Positions 1 through 10,997 of a stretch of 64,000 bases of DNA are shown one piece after another. The DNA comes from Lacinutrix neustonica. GTDB taxonomy: Bacteria; Bacteroidota; Bacteroidia; Flavobacteriales; Flavobacteriaceae. How positions within the stretch are numbered: the first letter of the stretch is position 1; every line of letters begins with the position of its first letter. The notes under the pieces were generated by a model. It saw nothing but the letters and a program-made list of their open reading frames with translations. It had not been told where the DNA came from and did no database searches. The translations under genes and the position numbers were made by a program. The stretch covers positions 806,001 through 870,000 of the forward strand of contig NZ_CP113088.1 in assembly GCF_026625145.1 (NCBI RefSeq), in the 5' to 3' direction.

Positions 1-1544
1 ATGCCGGTTGAATGGTGTTTAAGCTATTCGTCGTAGCAATAAACATCACTTTAGACAAATCGTAACCCATTTCTAAGAAGTTATCATGGAACTCGCTATT
101 TTGTTACGGGTCTAAAACCTCTAACAATGCAGACGAGGGATCCCCTTGATGCGAATTAGACAATTTATCAATCTCATCTAAAACAAACACAGGATTCGAA
201 GTTCCTGCTTTTTTTAAACTTTGAATAATTCGTCCTGGCATAGCACCAATGTAGGTTTTACGGTGTCCGCGAATTTCGGCTTCATCACGCAACCCTCCTA
301 AAGACATACGCACATACTCTCTTCCTAAAGCTTCAGCTATCGATTTACCCAACGAGGTTTTACCAACGCCTGGAGGTCCGTAAAGACAAAGTATGGGTGA
401 TTTCATATCGTTACGTAATTTCAAAACAGCTAAATGCTCAATAATACGTTTCTTGACATCATCTAACCCGTAATGATCCTTATCAAGAATTCGTTTAGCA
501 CGTTTTAAATCAAATTTATCTTTGCTAAATTCATTCCAAGGCAAATCTAAAAACAAATCCAAGTAATTACGTTGTATAGAATACTCTGCTACCTGCGGAT
601 TCATACGTTGCATTTTGGCCAACTCCTTTTCAAAATGTTCTGATACTTTCTCATCCCATTTTTTGGTTTTTGCTCGCGTTTTCATTTCTTCTAATTCCTC
701 AGCATTGCTATTACCCAATTCTTCTTGAATGGTTTTAAGTTGCTGATTTAAGAAATATTCACGCTGCTGCTGATTCATATCCGTCTGAACCTTACTTTGA
801 ATGTCATTTTTGAGCTCCAATTTTTGAAGTTCAACATTCATATATTTTAAGGTTTGTAACGCTCTTTGTTTTAAATCGTTTGTTTCTAATAGTTTCTGTT
901 TTTCAGCAACAGGCAAATTCATATTAGAAGATACAAAATTGATTAAAAACGAATCACTTTCTATATTTTTAATAGCAAACGACGCTTCACTAGGAATATT
1001 AGGAGAATCTTTAATTATTTGAAGCGCTAAATCTTTAATAGACTCAATAATAGCATTAAATTCCTTATTCCTTTTTGCAGGTCTCGCCTCGGGAACTTCA
1101 CGCACGGTTGCATTCATGTATGGCTTTTCAGTAATGACTTCGGCCACACTAAATCGCTTTTTACCTTGAATGATAACAGTGGTATTCCCATCGGGCATTT
1201 TAAGCACTTTCAAAATACGCGCCACGGTACCAATTGTATTAATATCTCCAGCCTTAGGATCTTCTATAGATTCATCCTTTTGAGACACGACTCCAATAAC
1301 CTTAGAACCTTTATTGGCATCGTTAATTAACTTGATAGATTTATCTCTACCAGCAGTAATAGGAATGACAACACCTGGAAATAATACCGTATTTCTTAAA
1401 GATAAAATAGGCAAGGTTTACGGTAATTGCTCGTTATTTATTTCCTCTTCATCTTACTGGTGTCATTAATGGAATTAACTCTGAATTTTCATCAAAATCC
1501 TGTAATGACAAACTGTCTAGACTCATTAAATTAGATTTCTTCAT
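1..1544 (-). CDS. lon: ATP-dependent protease Lon, 3' end outside window, frameshifted
   Basis: Lon is a cytosolic AAA+ serine protease that degrades misfolded and regulatory proteins. The visible part holds the N-terminal substrate-binding domain, a coiled-coil stretch, Walker [10 protein letters not shown] and Walker [11 protein letters not shown]. The Ser-Lys protease domain lies beyond position 1. I place the start at 1544 ([17 protein letters not shown]), the usual flavobacterial N terminus. Three lesions break the frame: an extra base near 1455 (TTCTGG read as TTACTGG), and CCG-TAA stops near 1420 and 104 where the family has Pro-Glu (CCGGAA). All three sit at TCYGG/CCRGA contexts, so they look like read errors. 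Identity is certain. Confidence 0.95.
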
Positions 1545-1881
1545 ATATATATTTACGTCATTATGTCATTTATTTATTATGATCACAATGAATTTTTAGT
1601 AAAATTAAACTGTTTATATTTCGAAAGCCATTGATTTATAAAATGTTACTAAGTATTTCGGCATTTTCGATGTAAGTAAAAGTTCAATTAATATGCCAAG
1701 TTGCTTTCTTGAAAATTAAATATTGTTAGGAGGGAATGGTTCTTACAGTAACCCTATTGATTGTTAATCTCGGCTTTTTAGAAAGTCGCTAATAACTCTA
1801 AGCACGTTACCTTAAAAAAAAAAATATAAAACTGTAACAAATAGATGGAAGCTATATCTTTATAATAGAAATTAATTTTTT
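1545..1881. other. Intergenic region between divergent lon and ECF sigma factor
   Basis: This 337-base AT-rich stretch separates two divergent genes and must hold both promoters. I see no convincing gene, RNA or strong hairpin in it. The short minus-strand frame at 1778-1996 overlaps the sigma factor and looks spurious. Confidence 0.5.
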
Positions 1882-2439
1882 TTGACACTAACCAACCACA
1901 ATATTGAACAATTAATAACACTCTGCTTAGAAGAGAACCAATTTGCGCAATTGGAAATCTATAACAGGTATTATAAAGCGATGTACAATACCGCATTGCG
2001 CATTGTAAAAGATAGTTATGAAGCCGAAGATGTCATGCAAGATGCTTTTTTGTTAGCCTTCACAAAATTGAAATCTTTAAAAGACATTAAAACTTTTGGA
2101 GCCTGGTTAAAACGCATTGTTATAAACAAAAGCATTTACCACTACAACAAGAGTACAAAGTTTGATGAAGTGTCTTTAGACGAAGTGCTTTATAAGGTGG
2201 AAGACCCAGGAGGTTTTACTGAAGATTATGCCTTTAAAAGCATACAAGCAAAACAGGTTATTGATACCATGAATAGCTTAAAAGACAATTATCGCGTGGC
2301 CTTAACTTTGCATTTAATTGAAGGGTATGACTATGAAGAAATTAGCGAGATCTTAAAATGGTCTCAAGCGAATTGTAGAACAACCATCTCAAGAGCTAAA
2401 ACCAGTTTAAGAAAAAAAATGCAAGCCTTGGTTTGCTAA
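1882..2439 (+). CDS. RNA polymerase sigma factor, ECF (sigma-70) family
   Basis: This 185-residue protein has the two-domain layout of an ECF sigma factor. Region 2 is at about residues 25-95 (YNTALRIVKDSYEAEDVMQD), and region 4 is at about 125-180 with a helix-turn-helix (EISEILKWSQANCRTTISRA). It directs RNA polymerase to a small regulon. The start is TTG at 1882; I see no better ATG. The next gene encodes a one-pass membrane protein that is probably its anti-sigma factor, followed by two envelope proteins. This is a common flavobacterial arrangement for an envelope-stress regulon, but the target promoters are not identifiable here. Confidence 0.9.
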   Translation: MTLTNHNIEQLITLCLEENQFAQLEIYNRYYKAMYNTALRIVKDSYEAEDVMQDAFLLAFTKLKSLKDIKTFGAWLKRIVINKSIYHYNKSTKFDEVSLDEVLYKVEDPGGFTEDYAFKSIQAKQVIDTMNSLKDNYRVALTLHLIEGYDYEEISEILKWSQANCRTTISRAKTSLRKKMQALVC

Positions 2440-2564
2440 GAATATTAGAGGATGGCAAAAGCGTCGCAATACATTAATACGAATTCAACTCAATGTTAAC
2501 AGGAGCGAAATCGAAAGACATCTAAAACACTAATTAAAAGATTACCGCTTAGGCGGAACTACAA

Positions 2565-3127
2565 ATGAAAGACGACAAATTACATCAGCTTTTTAAAAAA
2601 CACCAAACACGTTTTGATGTTGACGTGCCAAACAGTGGTCATGAAAAACGATTTTTAGAAAAACTAATCGCTCAAAATAGTGCGCAAAAAGGGACTAAAA
2701 ATAAACGTAATCTTTTTCTACCTTTTATTGGTATTGCTGCTTCGTTACTACTTTTAGTAACCTTAGCTTTTAATTTCGATAACACGCAGCAAGTAGAAGG
2801 TTTGGCTCAAGTATCTCCGAGAAATGGCAGAAACGCAAAGTTTTTTTACTTCTGTTATTCGTGAGGAGCTAGAAAAAGTTAACAATGAACGAACTCCGAG
2901 AAACCGAAGTGCTTATCCTTGACGCATTAAAACGTATGGGAACTCTTGAAAAAGAATACAAACTGTTAAAAACAGACCTCACTGAAAGTGGAAACGACAA
3001 GCGTGTCATTCACGCCATGATTGATAACTTTTGGAATAGGATCCACGTACTAAAATCGGTACTAGAAAACATAGAAACAACTAAAAATTTAAAACAAAAC
3101 AACAATGAAACTAGCATTACACTTTAA
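2565..3127 (+). CDS. Probable anti-sigma factor, single-pass membrane protein (frameshifted)
   Basis: The cytoplasmic N terminus (about residues 1-45, DKLHQLFKKHQTRFDVDVP) is followed by one membrane helix (LFLPFIGIAASLLLLVTLAF) and a periplasmic helical part. Position directly after an ECF sigma gene suggests an anti-sigma role; there is no recognisable zinc anti-sigma motif. Two lesions near 2820 and 2897, both CCGAGA where CCAGA restores the frame, split it into pieces. Corrected, it reads through ...SPEMAETQSFFTSVIREEL... to the stop at 3127. Its end overlaps the next gene by 23 bases, indicating translational coupling. Confidence 0.7.
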
Positions 3128-4211
3128 GGTGTTGTTACTCCTTTATATATTGCCTTTAATACTAGTCGCTCACACGACTGATCCTAATCAAAATGAGGGA
3201 AAATACAAGAAAGAAAAAACAATTAAAAAGGCTTTTAATGTGACTAAAGATGCCACTTTAAAAATTAATAACAGCTACGGTAATTTAGATGTAGTCACCT
3301 GGGATAAAAACACCATAGCTTTTGAAATTACCATAACGACCACTGGAAATGACGAAGATAAAGTCCAAAAGAAATTAGACGAAATTGATGTCGATTTTTC
3401 TAACACCCAAGACTTTGTTTCGGCGGTAACCAAGTTCTCTAAAAACAAAGACAAATCTTGGTGGAGCAGCTGGACCAGTGGTACTAACAATGTTAATATG
3501 AAAATTAATTATATCGTTAAAATTCCAGCAACGAACCATGTGAATTTAAGTAACGATTATGGCAACATCAATTTAGCTAAATTAGAAGGTCGGGCAGAGT
3601 TACATTGTGATTATGGTAAAATTACCACAAAAGAACTCATGGCAGATAACAATATTATAAATTTCGATTACTCCAACAATTGCTATTTTGAATATATCAA
3701 AAGCGGAAAAATAAATGCAGATTACAGTGGCTTTACAGTGTCTAAAACCAATAATTTAGACATCCATGCCGATTACTCAAAATCTATTGTTGAAATAGCC
3801 GAGAACATCACTTATAATTGTGATTACGGTGGATTAACTATAAGCAAAGCCAATGATGTAAAAGGTAATGGTGATTATTTAACCTTAAGACTAGGGGATG
3901 TTTATAAAAACGTTTCTATCAATGCTGATTATGGTTCTATAAAAATTGACCGCTTAAATACAAGCGTAAACCATGTTTCGATAGAATCAGATTATGTAGG
4001 CATTAAAATAGGTTATGATCCCGCTTTCGTTTTCGATTTCAATATTGCCTTGGAGTATGGTGCACTTAACGACGAAGACGGGTTCGAATATACAAAAAAA
4101 CGCATTGAATCATCAGACAAGTACTATACGGGTTACCATAAAACTCAAAATTCGGGAAATATGATACGTATTAACTCTGAATACGGAAGTGTAACTTTTT
4201 ATAAAAATTAA
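3105..4211 (+). CDS. DUF4097-type secreted beta-helix-like protein
   Basis: This 368-residue protein begins with a signal peptide (LLLLYILPLILVAHT). The rest is a string of strand-turn units with a recurring DYG or DYS motif (SNDYGNINLAKL, HCDYGKITTKEL, NADYGSIKIDRL), as in DUF4097 putative adhesin domains that form a right-handed beta-helix. It overlaps the probable anti-sigma gene and precedes a head-GIN protein, so all four probably form one envelope operon. The exact function is unknown. Confidence 0.8.
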   Translation: MKLALHFKVLLLLYILPLILVAHTTDPNQNEGKYKKEKTIKKAFNVTKDATLKINNSYGNLDVVTWDKNTIAFEITITTTGNDEDKVQKKLDEIDVDFSNTQDFVSAVTKFSKNKDKSWWSSWTSGTNNVNMKINYIVKIPATNHVNLSNDYGNINLAKLEGRAELHCDYGKITTKELMADNNIINFDYSNNCYFEYIKSGKINADYSGFTVSKTNNLDIHADYSKSIVEIAENITYNCDYGGLTISKANDVKGNGDYLTLRLGDVYKNVSINADYGSIKIDRLNTSVNHVSIESDYVGIKIGYDPAFVFDFNIALEYGALNDEDGFEYTKKRIESSDKYYTGYHKTQNSGNMIRINSEYGSVTFYKN

Positions 4212-4248
4212 ATCATCAAGCATTCAATCAACGAAAAACAGACTCATT

Positions 4249-5033
4249 ATGAACTCAACAACAAATTACAACATCTTAAACACTAAAAACACTATGCTTA
4301 ACCCTTTAAAAATCATATGGGTTCTAGCAGTTACATTGTGTAGCTTCTCGCTCGTAAACGCTCAAATTTGGGGTAATAAAACGATTAAAGGGAATGGAGA
4401 AATGACAACCATAACCGGAAGCACTAATGATTACGATACTATTAAGTGTGCGGGCTGGATGGACTTTATTTTAGTAGAAGGAAAAGAAGGCAACATCACT
4501 ATTGAGGGCGAAGAAAACTTATTGGGATACATTATTACCGAAGTTAATGGTAGTGATCTCATTATAAAAACCGAAAATAACATTAGTCTAAAACCAAGTT
4601 GGAATAAAACCATCACCATCACCATTCCATTTAAGGAGATAGATAAAGTGACCTTGTCTGCTCTCGGTGATATTGTTTCTAAAAATAAGATTACAGCTAA
4701 TCATTTTGAAACACGGGTCTCAGGTTCTCGGTGATATTGTATTAGACATTGAAGCCAGTAGTATTGACGCTTCAGTAACTGGTTCTCGGAGATGTAACCT
4801 TAAAAGGAAAAACGAATAAGCTAAAAGCGAGTGTCACAGGTTACGGAGACTTTCATGGCTTTGACTTACAGGCGAACGATGTTGAAGCAAAAGTCACGGG
4901 TTACGGGGATGTCTCTATTGTTTGTAATGGTGATTTAATGGCACGGGTAACAGGCTCCGGTGACATAGAATACAAGGGAAGCCCAAAACGAGAAGATACT
5001 AAGGTTACTGGCTGCGGGAGTATCAGCAATTAG
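4249..5033 (+). CDS. Head-GIN domain (DUF2807) secreted protein, frameshifted
   Basis: A signal peptide (WVLAVTLCSFSLVNAQ) precedes a head-GIN/DUF2807 domain with repeated Thr-Gly-Ser-Gly-Asp or TGYGD units, again a beta-helix-like fold. Translation may start at 4294 (MLNPLKIIW), which is a better signal peptide start. Two TCTCGG lesions, at about 4728 and 4786, break the frame. Reading TCTGG at both restores RVSGSGDIV and VTGSGDVTL and carries the frame to TAG at 5031-5033. A third nearby site (about 4658) reads SALGD where SGSGD is expected, possibly two compensating errors. It is the last gene of the sigma operon. Confidence 0.8.
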
Positions 5034-5055
5034 CGGTTAGTACATCACTAAGAAC

Positions 5056-5098
5056 AAAAAGAGCCACTATTCTACATGTAGAATAGTGGCTCTTTTTT
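5056..5098. terminator. Bidirectional intrinsic terminator
   Basis: A strong hairpin, with arms GAGCCACTATTCTACA and its complement TGTAGAATAGTGGCTC, is flanked by A-run and T-run. It sits between convergent genes and can serve both. Confidence 0.85.
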
Positions 5099-5113
5099 AC
5101 TTAAATTATTTTC

Positions 5114-6331
5114 TTAGATATAAACATATTCAAAGGTTCCTTCCGTAACGTTTTGGTTTATTAGTGTTGGTGTCTCGGTATTCCGCACAATTAAATTCAA
5201 AGGTGCCCCTGACTATTTTATTTACAGGATCCACAAAATCTATGGTAATACTCCCGGAGACTGTTGTTTCATCCATTGTATTATTATTATCAATTAAATC
5301 GATATGAGTGGTCGTCTCCATAGTATCTTGATTCACTTGAAACGTGGTGCCAGCGATCAGATCCGTTCTTTTTATCCACAAATCTATTTCAATATTTCCT
5401 AAAAGTCCGTTACGAGATTGTAACAAGATATACTCACTAAAAGGATAGGCTGAAAAGATGTTTGTTGTTGAAGATTCATTATTACCAAAGGGGTTGTTTA
5501 GATTATACTGCATCCCATTTATTTTAAAAGTCATCGCAAAAGGAGAAGTAGTACCTGTAGTACAATTTCCTAACCCATCTATAGTCGCTTGAATCATCCC
5601 ATTTGCATCACCGCAGACTAGTATTTCGTTTTGCAGAGCTGCACTGTAGGCGTTACATAAATTCGCACTAGTAGGATTATTATTGTAGGCTGCTACAGCT
5701 ATAGCAGTATTATTTATTGCGATATCACAACTTGATTGCGCTACCGTTCTTACCCATACAGAGGAAGAAACGATGTCTGAAATTACTTCTATCCCATTGG
5801 CTATTTGAGTTTGCGTCTCGTTTTGATTAAAAGTAAGCGTTTGCCCGTTCTCACTAATGGTGTATGCCACTTCCTGCGCTTCTCCTTGCCCGGACGTATT
5901 ACTTCCATTCATGGACACATCGAAAAAAGAGCCATCTACGCTCATTATATTACCATCTGTAACATAGTTGCCTGATCCTGAAACATTAGATAATACGTTT
6001 GTGGTCGTGCCCGCGTTATTACCATCTATAACGGTTATTGTTGTTACATTATAACTCCCATTAGTTTCAAATGTATCAGCTGCAAACACTAAAGTATATT
6101 CCGATTTGAACCAGTGATAGTATTACCTACAACCCTTTCTACCCCATCTACATTTGTGGTACTGGTAACATCAGCAGAAAAGGAAACGACACGCCAGGTG
6201 CCAACCAAACTTGCATTTGTCGCTTCTTGTTGAGATAAAAAACCTGGGTCTAAGGGTTCATTTTCGCACGAAAACAAAGTAATTAATAGTAGTGATAATA
6301 CAAGTAGTGAGGTCTTTTTTAATTCAGTCAT
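5114..6331 (-). CDS. Secreted lipoprotein with DUF6252-like C-terminal half (frameshifted)
   Basis: The N terminus is a lipoprotein signal (LSLLLITLFSCENE, lipobox Cys about residue 22). A lipocalin-like stretch (LVGTWRVVSFSAD) follows, then a Cys-rich middle and a beta-rich C-terminal region (MTFKINGMQYNLNNPF) resembling DUF6252. Two lesions are seen: TTCCG for TTCCGG near 6101, splitting the N-terminal 80 residues from the rest, and TCTCGG for TCTGG near 5174. Fixing the second changes the C terminus to ...TEGTFEYVYI with the stop at 5114. It is probably an outer-membrane-anchored protein of unknown role. Confidence 0.7.
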
Positions 6332-6375
6332 TTATAGATTTCAATTTAGGTTTCTCGCAAAAATACAGTTTTCAG

Positions 6376-7769
6376 TTATACTTCTTCTCTTGGTACTTTA
6401 AAAAGGAGTCTAATGCCTACCAAAAAGAAAACAAATAAGAACAGAATCGCATAACGCATGGTACTAATTTGATCTACCACCGCAAAAATGGTCATACCGA
6501 TAACAATACCAATTTTTTCGGCAACATCATAAAAACTAAAATACGAGGTGGTGTCTTGAGTTTCCGGTATAAATTTAGAATAGGTTGATCGTGCTAAAGA
6601 TTGCACACCACCCATGACAAATCCTACTAATCCAGCAGCAATATAAAATTGAACAGGCGTTATCATAAAATAGGCATAAAAACACAAACACATCCAAATC
6701 CCGTTAACGACAATTAAGGTTTTAATGTTCCCAAATACGGCCGAAGCTTTAGAGGTTAGCACTGCACCAATAATAGCGACCAACTGGATTATTAAAATAC
6801 TACCAATTAAGCCTTGTGTTTTCTCATCATTATCGGCCCATAAAATTTCCTTTTCTCCAAAATACACGGCCATAAGCATGATGGTTTGCACAGCCATGCT
6901 AAACACAAAAAAAGCCTTTAAATACGCTTTTAAACGCACGGTTTTTTGTAATTCTTGCCACACCTGTTTTAATTCTTTAAACCCATTAAAAATTACGGCT
7001 TTAGATACTTTATGTCCATTAGACACCCCTTTAGGCAAAATATAAAACGTGTATTGGCTAAAAATAATCCACCATAAACCTACAGTAATAAAAGATAGTT
7101 TCATAGCTTCAAAAGAAGCGGCATTCTTCACTTTTTTTAATTCGGCTAAAATATCGGCTTCTGTTCCGTTATCCATTAGACTTTGAGAAATACTTAAATC
7201 AAATCCAAACCAGTCCGGCTTCATTACCATGGCCAAATTCAAAACCAGTAAAAGTACACTCCCAATATAGCCTAAAGAAAAGCCTGCGGCACTAATGTCA
7301 TCTTGTTGTTCAGGGAAAGCGATATCTCGGTAAATAAGAATTATAAAATACGAGACTCCCCCAATACCCAATAAGGCCCATAAAATAAAACAGAATACTT
7401 AAATGTATGTGATCTAAATCGAACCAATACAAACCTATACAACCTAAACCTCCAACGTAGCAAAAGAATTTCATAAAACTCTTTTTATTACCCACATAAT
7501 CTGCAATTCCGAGATAATATAGGCGATGAAAACGCTACCACTAAAAAGGTAAATGCGGTAACAATAGAAATTAAAACGGTGGGTTTCATGACGAACCCAA
7601 AGGCCGAGACCGTATCTGTTTTGGTTTCAAATAAAGCAGAATAAAATATAGGAAATATTGAAGAAGCGATGGTTAAGGTGTATACCGAATTTGCCCAATC
7701 GTAAAAGGCCCAAGCATTCAATAGCTTCTTACTTCCTTTTTGTATATGTTCCATAAAAAAGCCACTCAT
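6376..7769 (-). CDS. MFS transporter, UMF1/Atg22-like family (frameshifted)
   Basis: This integral membrane protein of about 460 residues has roughly 12 hydrophobic segments. The N terminus (NAWAFYDWANSVYTLTIASS) carries the FYDWANS motif of the UMF1 (Atg22-like) branch of the major facilitator superfamily; its substrate is unknown. Translation may start at 7754 (MEHIQKGSKKLL). Two lesions break it, at about 7508 and 7327, each reading CCGAGA on the coding strand's complement where TCTGG/CCAGA restores SGIADYVGNK and YLPDIAFPEQ. Confidence 0.88.
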
Positions 7770-7815
7770 TTTTAAGAGCGGCTTCGAAAATAAGCATTTT
7801 TATGTTAACCTATCA

Positions 7816-8647
7816 TTAAAACGGTGAAACGGGTCTAAATGATTTTACACCATATTTTTTAGCTTCCGCTTTTGCTGCTGGCGCCAAAGCTTCCAAATTA
7901 GCAATACGTGTTCCTGTAGCTGGGTGTGTGCTTAAAAACTGCGGTGGTGCTTGGCCATTGCTAGCTTGTTCCATACGTCTCCATAAATTAGCAGCTTCGT
8001 CTCGGATTGTACCCTGCCACAGCCGTTAATATTAGACCTATTTTATCAGCTTCTGTTTCATGACCTCTACTAAAAGGTAGCATCACGCCTACCTGAGATC
8101 CAATACCAAAGGCTTGATTATATAATGCTAAATTTTTATCATCTTTCAATGCCACATTCATTCCCACTGCAGCCACTTGTTGTAACATACCAGCACTCAT
8201 ACGTTGTTGACCATGATTCGCTAAAGCATGTGCTACCTCATGTCCCATAATCGCTGCAACAGCCGCTTCATTTTGTGCTACTGGTAAAATACCCGTATAA
8301 AACACAATTTTTCCGCCGGGCATACACCATGCATTTATGGTTTCGTCTTTTACCAAATTATACTCCCATTTATAATCGTTTAAATACCCCTGATTACCAT
8401 GCGCATTCAACCAACGTTCTGCAGCAACTGCTATGCGCTGCCCTACTCTAGTAATCATCTCTGCTTCTTTGGTCCCTGTAATGACCTTGTTTTCATTTAA
8501 AAACTGATTGTATTGTGCAAAAGCGGTAGGAAATAATTGTGAATTGGGTACAATGGCTAGCGTCGACTGTCCTGTAAACGGATTTCTTGCACAGGAAAAA
8601 AACACGAGAAGTGTAAGCACTAATGTTATACTGGATTTGAATTTCAT
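7816..8647 (-). CDS. M48 family zinc metalloprotease, lipoprotein (frameshifted)
   Basis: A lipoprotein signal (LTLLVFFSCARNPFTG) leads into an M48 peptidase domain with the zinc motif HEVAH (GHEVAHALANHG) and the third ligand in ETEAD. This is the LoiP/BepA-like group of envelope proteases that check outer-membrane assembly. A TCTCGG lesion near 8001 cuts the frame; TCTGG restores AGYNPDEAANLWRRMEQ and the protein continues to SFRPVSPF with the stop at 7816. Confidence 0.92.
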
Positions 8648-8882
8648 TTTTTATGGTTTTAATTAATCTAAGTATAAAATTACAAAAAGTTCTAGCAACA
8701 TATTGTTAAGGAATTACCAAATAATAGAGTTGATGCGATAAAACACCTTTTTATACTTTTAAGTGAATAAAAATATTCTTTTTACAAAAGAACTGTTATT
8801 TTTTATATAAAGTTACGACTTACAGCCTATGCAAAACGTAAAAAGCATTAACTTTATATTGAATGATATGAAAATTAAAAAC

Positions 8883-9368
8883 ATGAAAAAAATAGCATTG
8901 CTTTTACTGGTTACTTTCGCTTTTAGCTGTAATGGAACAGCGCAGGGTAAAAAACAAGACGCTAAAGTGTATCCAGTAACCAAAACCGACATGGAGTGGA
9001 AAGCGACACTTTCAGAGAAAGAATATTACGTGTTAAGAAAAGCGGGAACCGAAAGACCTTTTTCAAGTCCATTAAATAAGGAAGATAGCCCTGGAACCTT
9101 TGTTTGTGCGGCGTGTGAAACGCCTTTATTTGAAAGTGCACATAAATTTGATTCCGGAACCGGATGGCCAAGTTTTGATCGCGCCATTAAAGGCCATGTC
9201 GACTATTCTGTAGATTATAATTTAGGTAGTGCACGAACGGAAGAACATTGTGCTACTTGCGGCGGGCATTTAGGGCATGTGTTTAATGATGGCCCTAGTG
9301 AAACAACAGGTAAAAGACACTGTATTAATGGCGTTGCTTTAAATTTTATCCCCAAAACCGATGAGTAA
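8883..9368 (+). CDS. msrB: Peptide-methionine (R)-S-oxide reductase MsrB, exported
   Basis: The MsrB domain reduces methionine-R-sulfoxide in oxidised proteins. Two zinc CxxC pairs (CAACE, CATCGG) and the catalytic Cys in RHCINGVALNF are present, with GTGWPSFD in the active site. The N terminus is a signal peptide with a possible lipobox (LLLLVTFAFSCNG), so it probably works outside the cytoplasm. In-frame ATGs also exist at 8829 and 8868; I prefer 8883 because the signal peptide begins there. The stop overlaps the next gene's start by 8 bases. Confidence 0.92.
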   Translation: MKKIALLLLVTFAFSCNGTAQGKKQDAKVYPVTKTDMEWKATLSEKEYYVLRKAGTERPFSSPLNKEDSPGTFVCAACETPLFESAHKFDSGTGWPSFDRAIKGHVDYSVDYNLGSARTEEHCATCGGHLGHVFNDGPSETTGKRHCINGVALNFIPKTDE

Positions 9369-9756
9369 TTTTAAAGTAGAAAAATCGGAAGATGAATGGC
9401 GTGAGCTCCTTACCGATGAAGCATATAGAATTTTAAGAAAAAAAGGCACCGAAATGCCCCATTCGGGAAAGTATAATTTGCATTTTGAGAAAGGGGTTTA
9501 TACATGTGCAGGTTGTGATCAGCAATTATTTGAAAGTTCAAGTAAATTTGATGCCCATTGTGGTTGGCCTAGTTTTGATGAAAGTATTAAGGGCACGGTG
9601 AAGTATGTTTTAGATAAAACCCAAGGCATGACCAGAACCGAAATTGTATGTTCCAACTGTGGCGGGCATTTAGGCCATGTATTTAATGATGGTCCCACAG
9701 AAACTGGAACTCGCTATTGTGTAAATTCTGTGAGTGTAAAATTTGAAGACAAATAA
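9361..9756 (+). CDS. msrB: Peptide-methionine (R)-S-oxide reductase MsrB, cytosolic
   Basis: This 131-residue MsrB has no signal peptide. It has the zinc motifs CAGCD and CSNCGG, HCGWPSFD, and the catalytic Cys in RYCVNSVSVKF. It overlaps the upstream exported paralogue, forming a two-gene operon that would repair oxidised methionine on both sides of the membrane. Confidence 0.94.
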   Translation: MSNFKVEKSEDEWRELLTDEAYRILRKKGTEMPHSGKYNLHFEKGVYTCAGCDQQLFESSSKFDAHCGWPSFDESIKGTVKYVLDKTQGMTRTEIVCSNCGGHLGHVFNDGPTETGTRYCVNSVSVKFEDK

Positions 9757-9781
9757 GTTTAATGCCTACTAATTATAACTT

Positions 9782-9810
9782 AAAACCCACTCACCTCTTG
9801 AGTGGGTTTT
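9782..9810. terminator. Intrinsic terminator after msrB pair
   Basis: The inverted repeat AAAACCCACTCA / TGAGTGGGTTTT ends in a T-run, 25 bases after the msrB stop. Confidence 0.8.
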
Positions 9811-10139
9811 GAGTTTCTTATATTCCAAATTTATAGTACATTAGGAAGTAATTGCTCTTTTAATAAAGTTCACATGTGCTTTGCACTTGAAATTTCTACT
9901 TTGACTATCAATCCTTGTAATACAAGCATTATGAACATCAAAATTTTCACAATTTACTGCTCCATCAAGAACAACATACATTTAGTTTTATAGTTTCAAT
10001 ACTTAAGTTTTGTGACTTTTGATTAACTATTCTGAAACACGCAATGATCCCTATAAATCCCTAATAACCATTGTATTATTATGAAAAACAGATTGAAATC
10101 TTTAGCCTTACACGTCGAAGAGTCATTTAATTGACCACC
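9811..10139. other. Intergenic region, no gene seen
   Basis: About 330 AT-rich bases lie between convergent genes. A 63-codon frame at 9802-9993 starts inside the terminator and has no recognisable features. On the minus strand, just past the DUF4369 stop, the frame continues with GGQLNDSST, which may be a decayed remnant of a lost C-terminal domain. Confidence 0.4.
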
Positions 10140-10997
10140 TTACTTCCTCTCGTTTATCTCATTCATTAGGGTCGTTCCCAAAGTGGTATAAGCATGTTCA
10201 GGAAACTTTTCTTTTAAGGTGTTGAATGCTTTAAAGATCAATTCATTACTTGGTTGTTTTCTATCCGTGACCCTCATTAAATCTGCAATCACTAAATAGT
10301 AAGAGACCACGCTAGGGTTGGCCGTTATGAAATCATATTTATCATCAAAATACTTCATTTCTAATTTTTCATACTTGGCATCCACTTCTTTTCCTAGCGT
10401 ACTTTTATCGAGACCTTGTTCTTTTAAAGCATTCATTTGTTTATAAATAGCCATTTTCTCTTCTTGCGAAGCTGCTCTTAATTTACTTGCAATGGTATTG
10501 AAAGCAGTAGAGTGCCTATCTTGATAGGTTACCGCTTCAAATTCTTTATATATTGATATCACGGCATTATTAAATGGATTTAATATCTTGGAGGTGAATT
10601 CTTTGTATGTGCTATTTAAAGGACCGCCAGTCACTTCATTACTTGAAAAATCTTTAACATTATGCAACTTAAAACTTACGCTACCTTCTGTAGGAAAAAA
10701 AATGATAGGTTTCGCGTTTCCTTTGTCATATTCCTCCTTAAATATGAGTTGATAGGCTAAATCTTCTTCAGAAGAAAATTCATAATTAAATTTACCATCT
10801 ACTATAGGAATTCCAATCATTTTATTTTCTTGACTAGCATTCTCTGTTGCTCTTAAAAGTAATAAAGTATCGCTCGTTGGTCTAAAAATGACTTCGCCTT
10901 TTAAAATGGTAGTGGTAGGAGTTGCCTTTTTGGCTTCTTCTTTGCATGACCATGTCATAAAGATTAGTAGTATAGCGACCAATTTTATATCTCTCAT
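10140..10997 (-). CDS. DUF4369-type lipoprotein lacking a thioredoxin domain
   Basis: A lipoprotein signal (ILLIFMTWSCKEE) precedes a DUF4369-like N-terminal beta domain (residues about 30-125) and a helical middle. In Bacteroidota these regions normally precede a TlpA/AhpC-like thioredoxin domain, but this 285-residue protein stops (NEINERK) where that domain would begin, and no CxxC is seen downstream. It may be a truncated thiol-disulfide protein or a stand-alone variant. Function unproven. Confidence 0.65.
   Translation of the reverse strand: MRDIKLVAILLIFMTWSCKEEAKKATPTTTILKGEVIFRPTSDTLLLLRATENASQENKMIGIPIVDGKFNYEFSSEEDLAYQLIFKEEYDKGNAKPIIFFPTEGSVSFKLHNVKDFSSNEVTGGPLNSTYKEFTSKILNPFNNAVISIYKEFEAVTYQDRHSTAFNTIASKLRAASQEEKMAIYKQMNALKEQGLDKSTLGKEVDAKYEKLEMKYFDDKYDFITANPSVVSYYLVIADLMRVTDRKQPSNELIFKAFNTLKEKFPEHAYTTLGTTLMNEINERK

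Noticed and set aside
104..1423. Reassignment of TAA to Glu, suggested by CCG-TAA in lon and the M23 gene
   Set aside because: TAA ends many intact genes here, and the affected codons are always in CCGGAA context, which fits the general error pattern.
9802..9993. 63-residue gene downstream of msrB
   Set aside because: It starts inside the terminator hairpin and its composition looks like translated AT-rich intergenic DNA.
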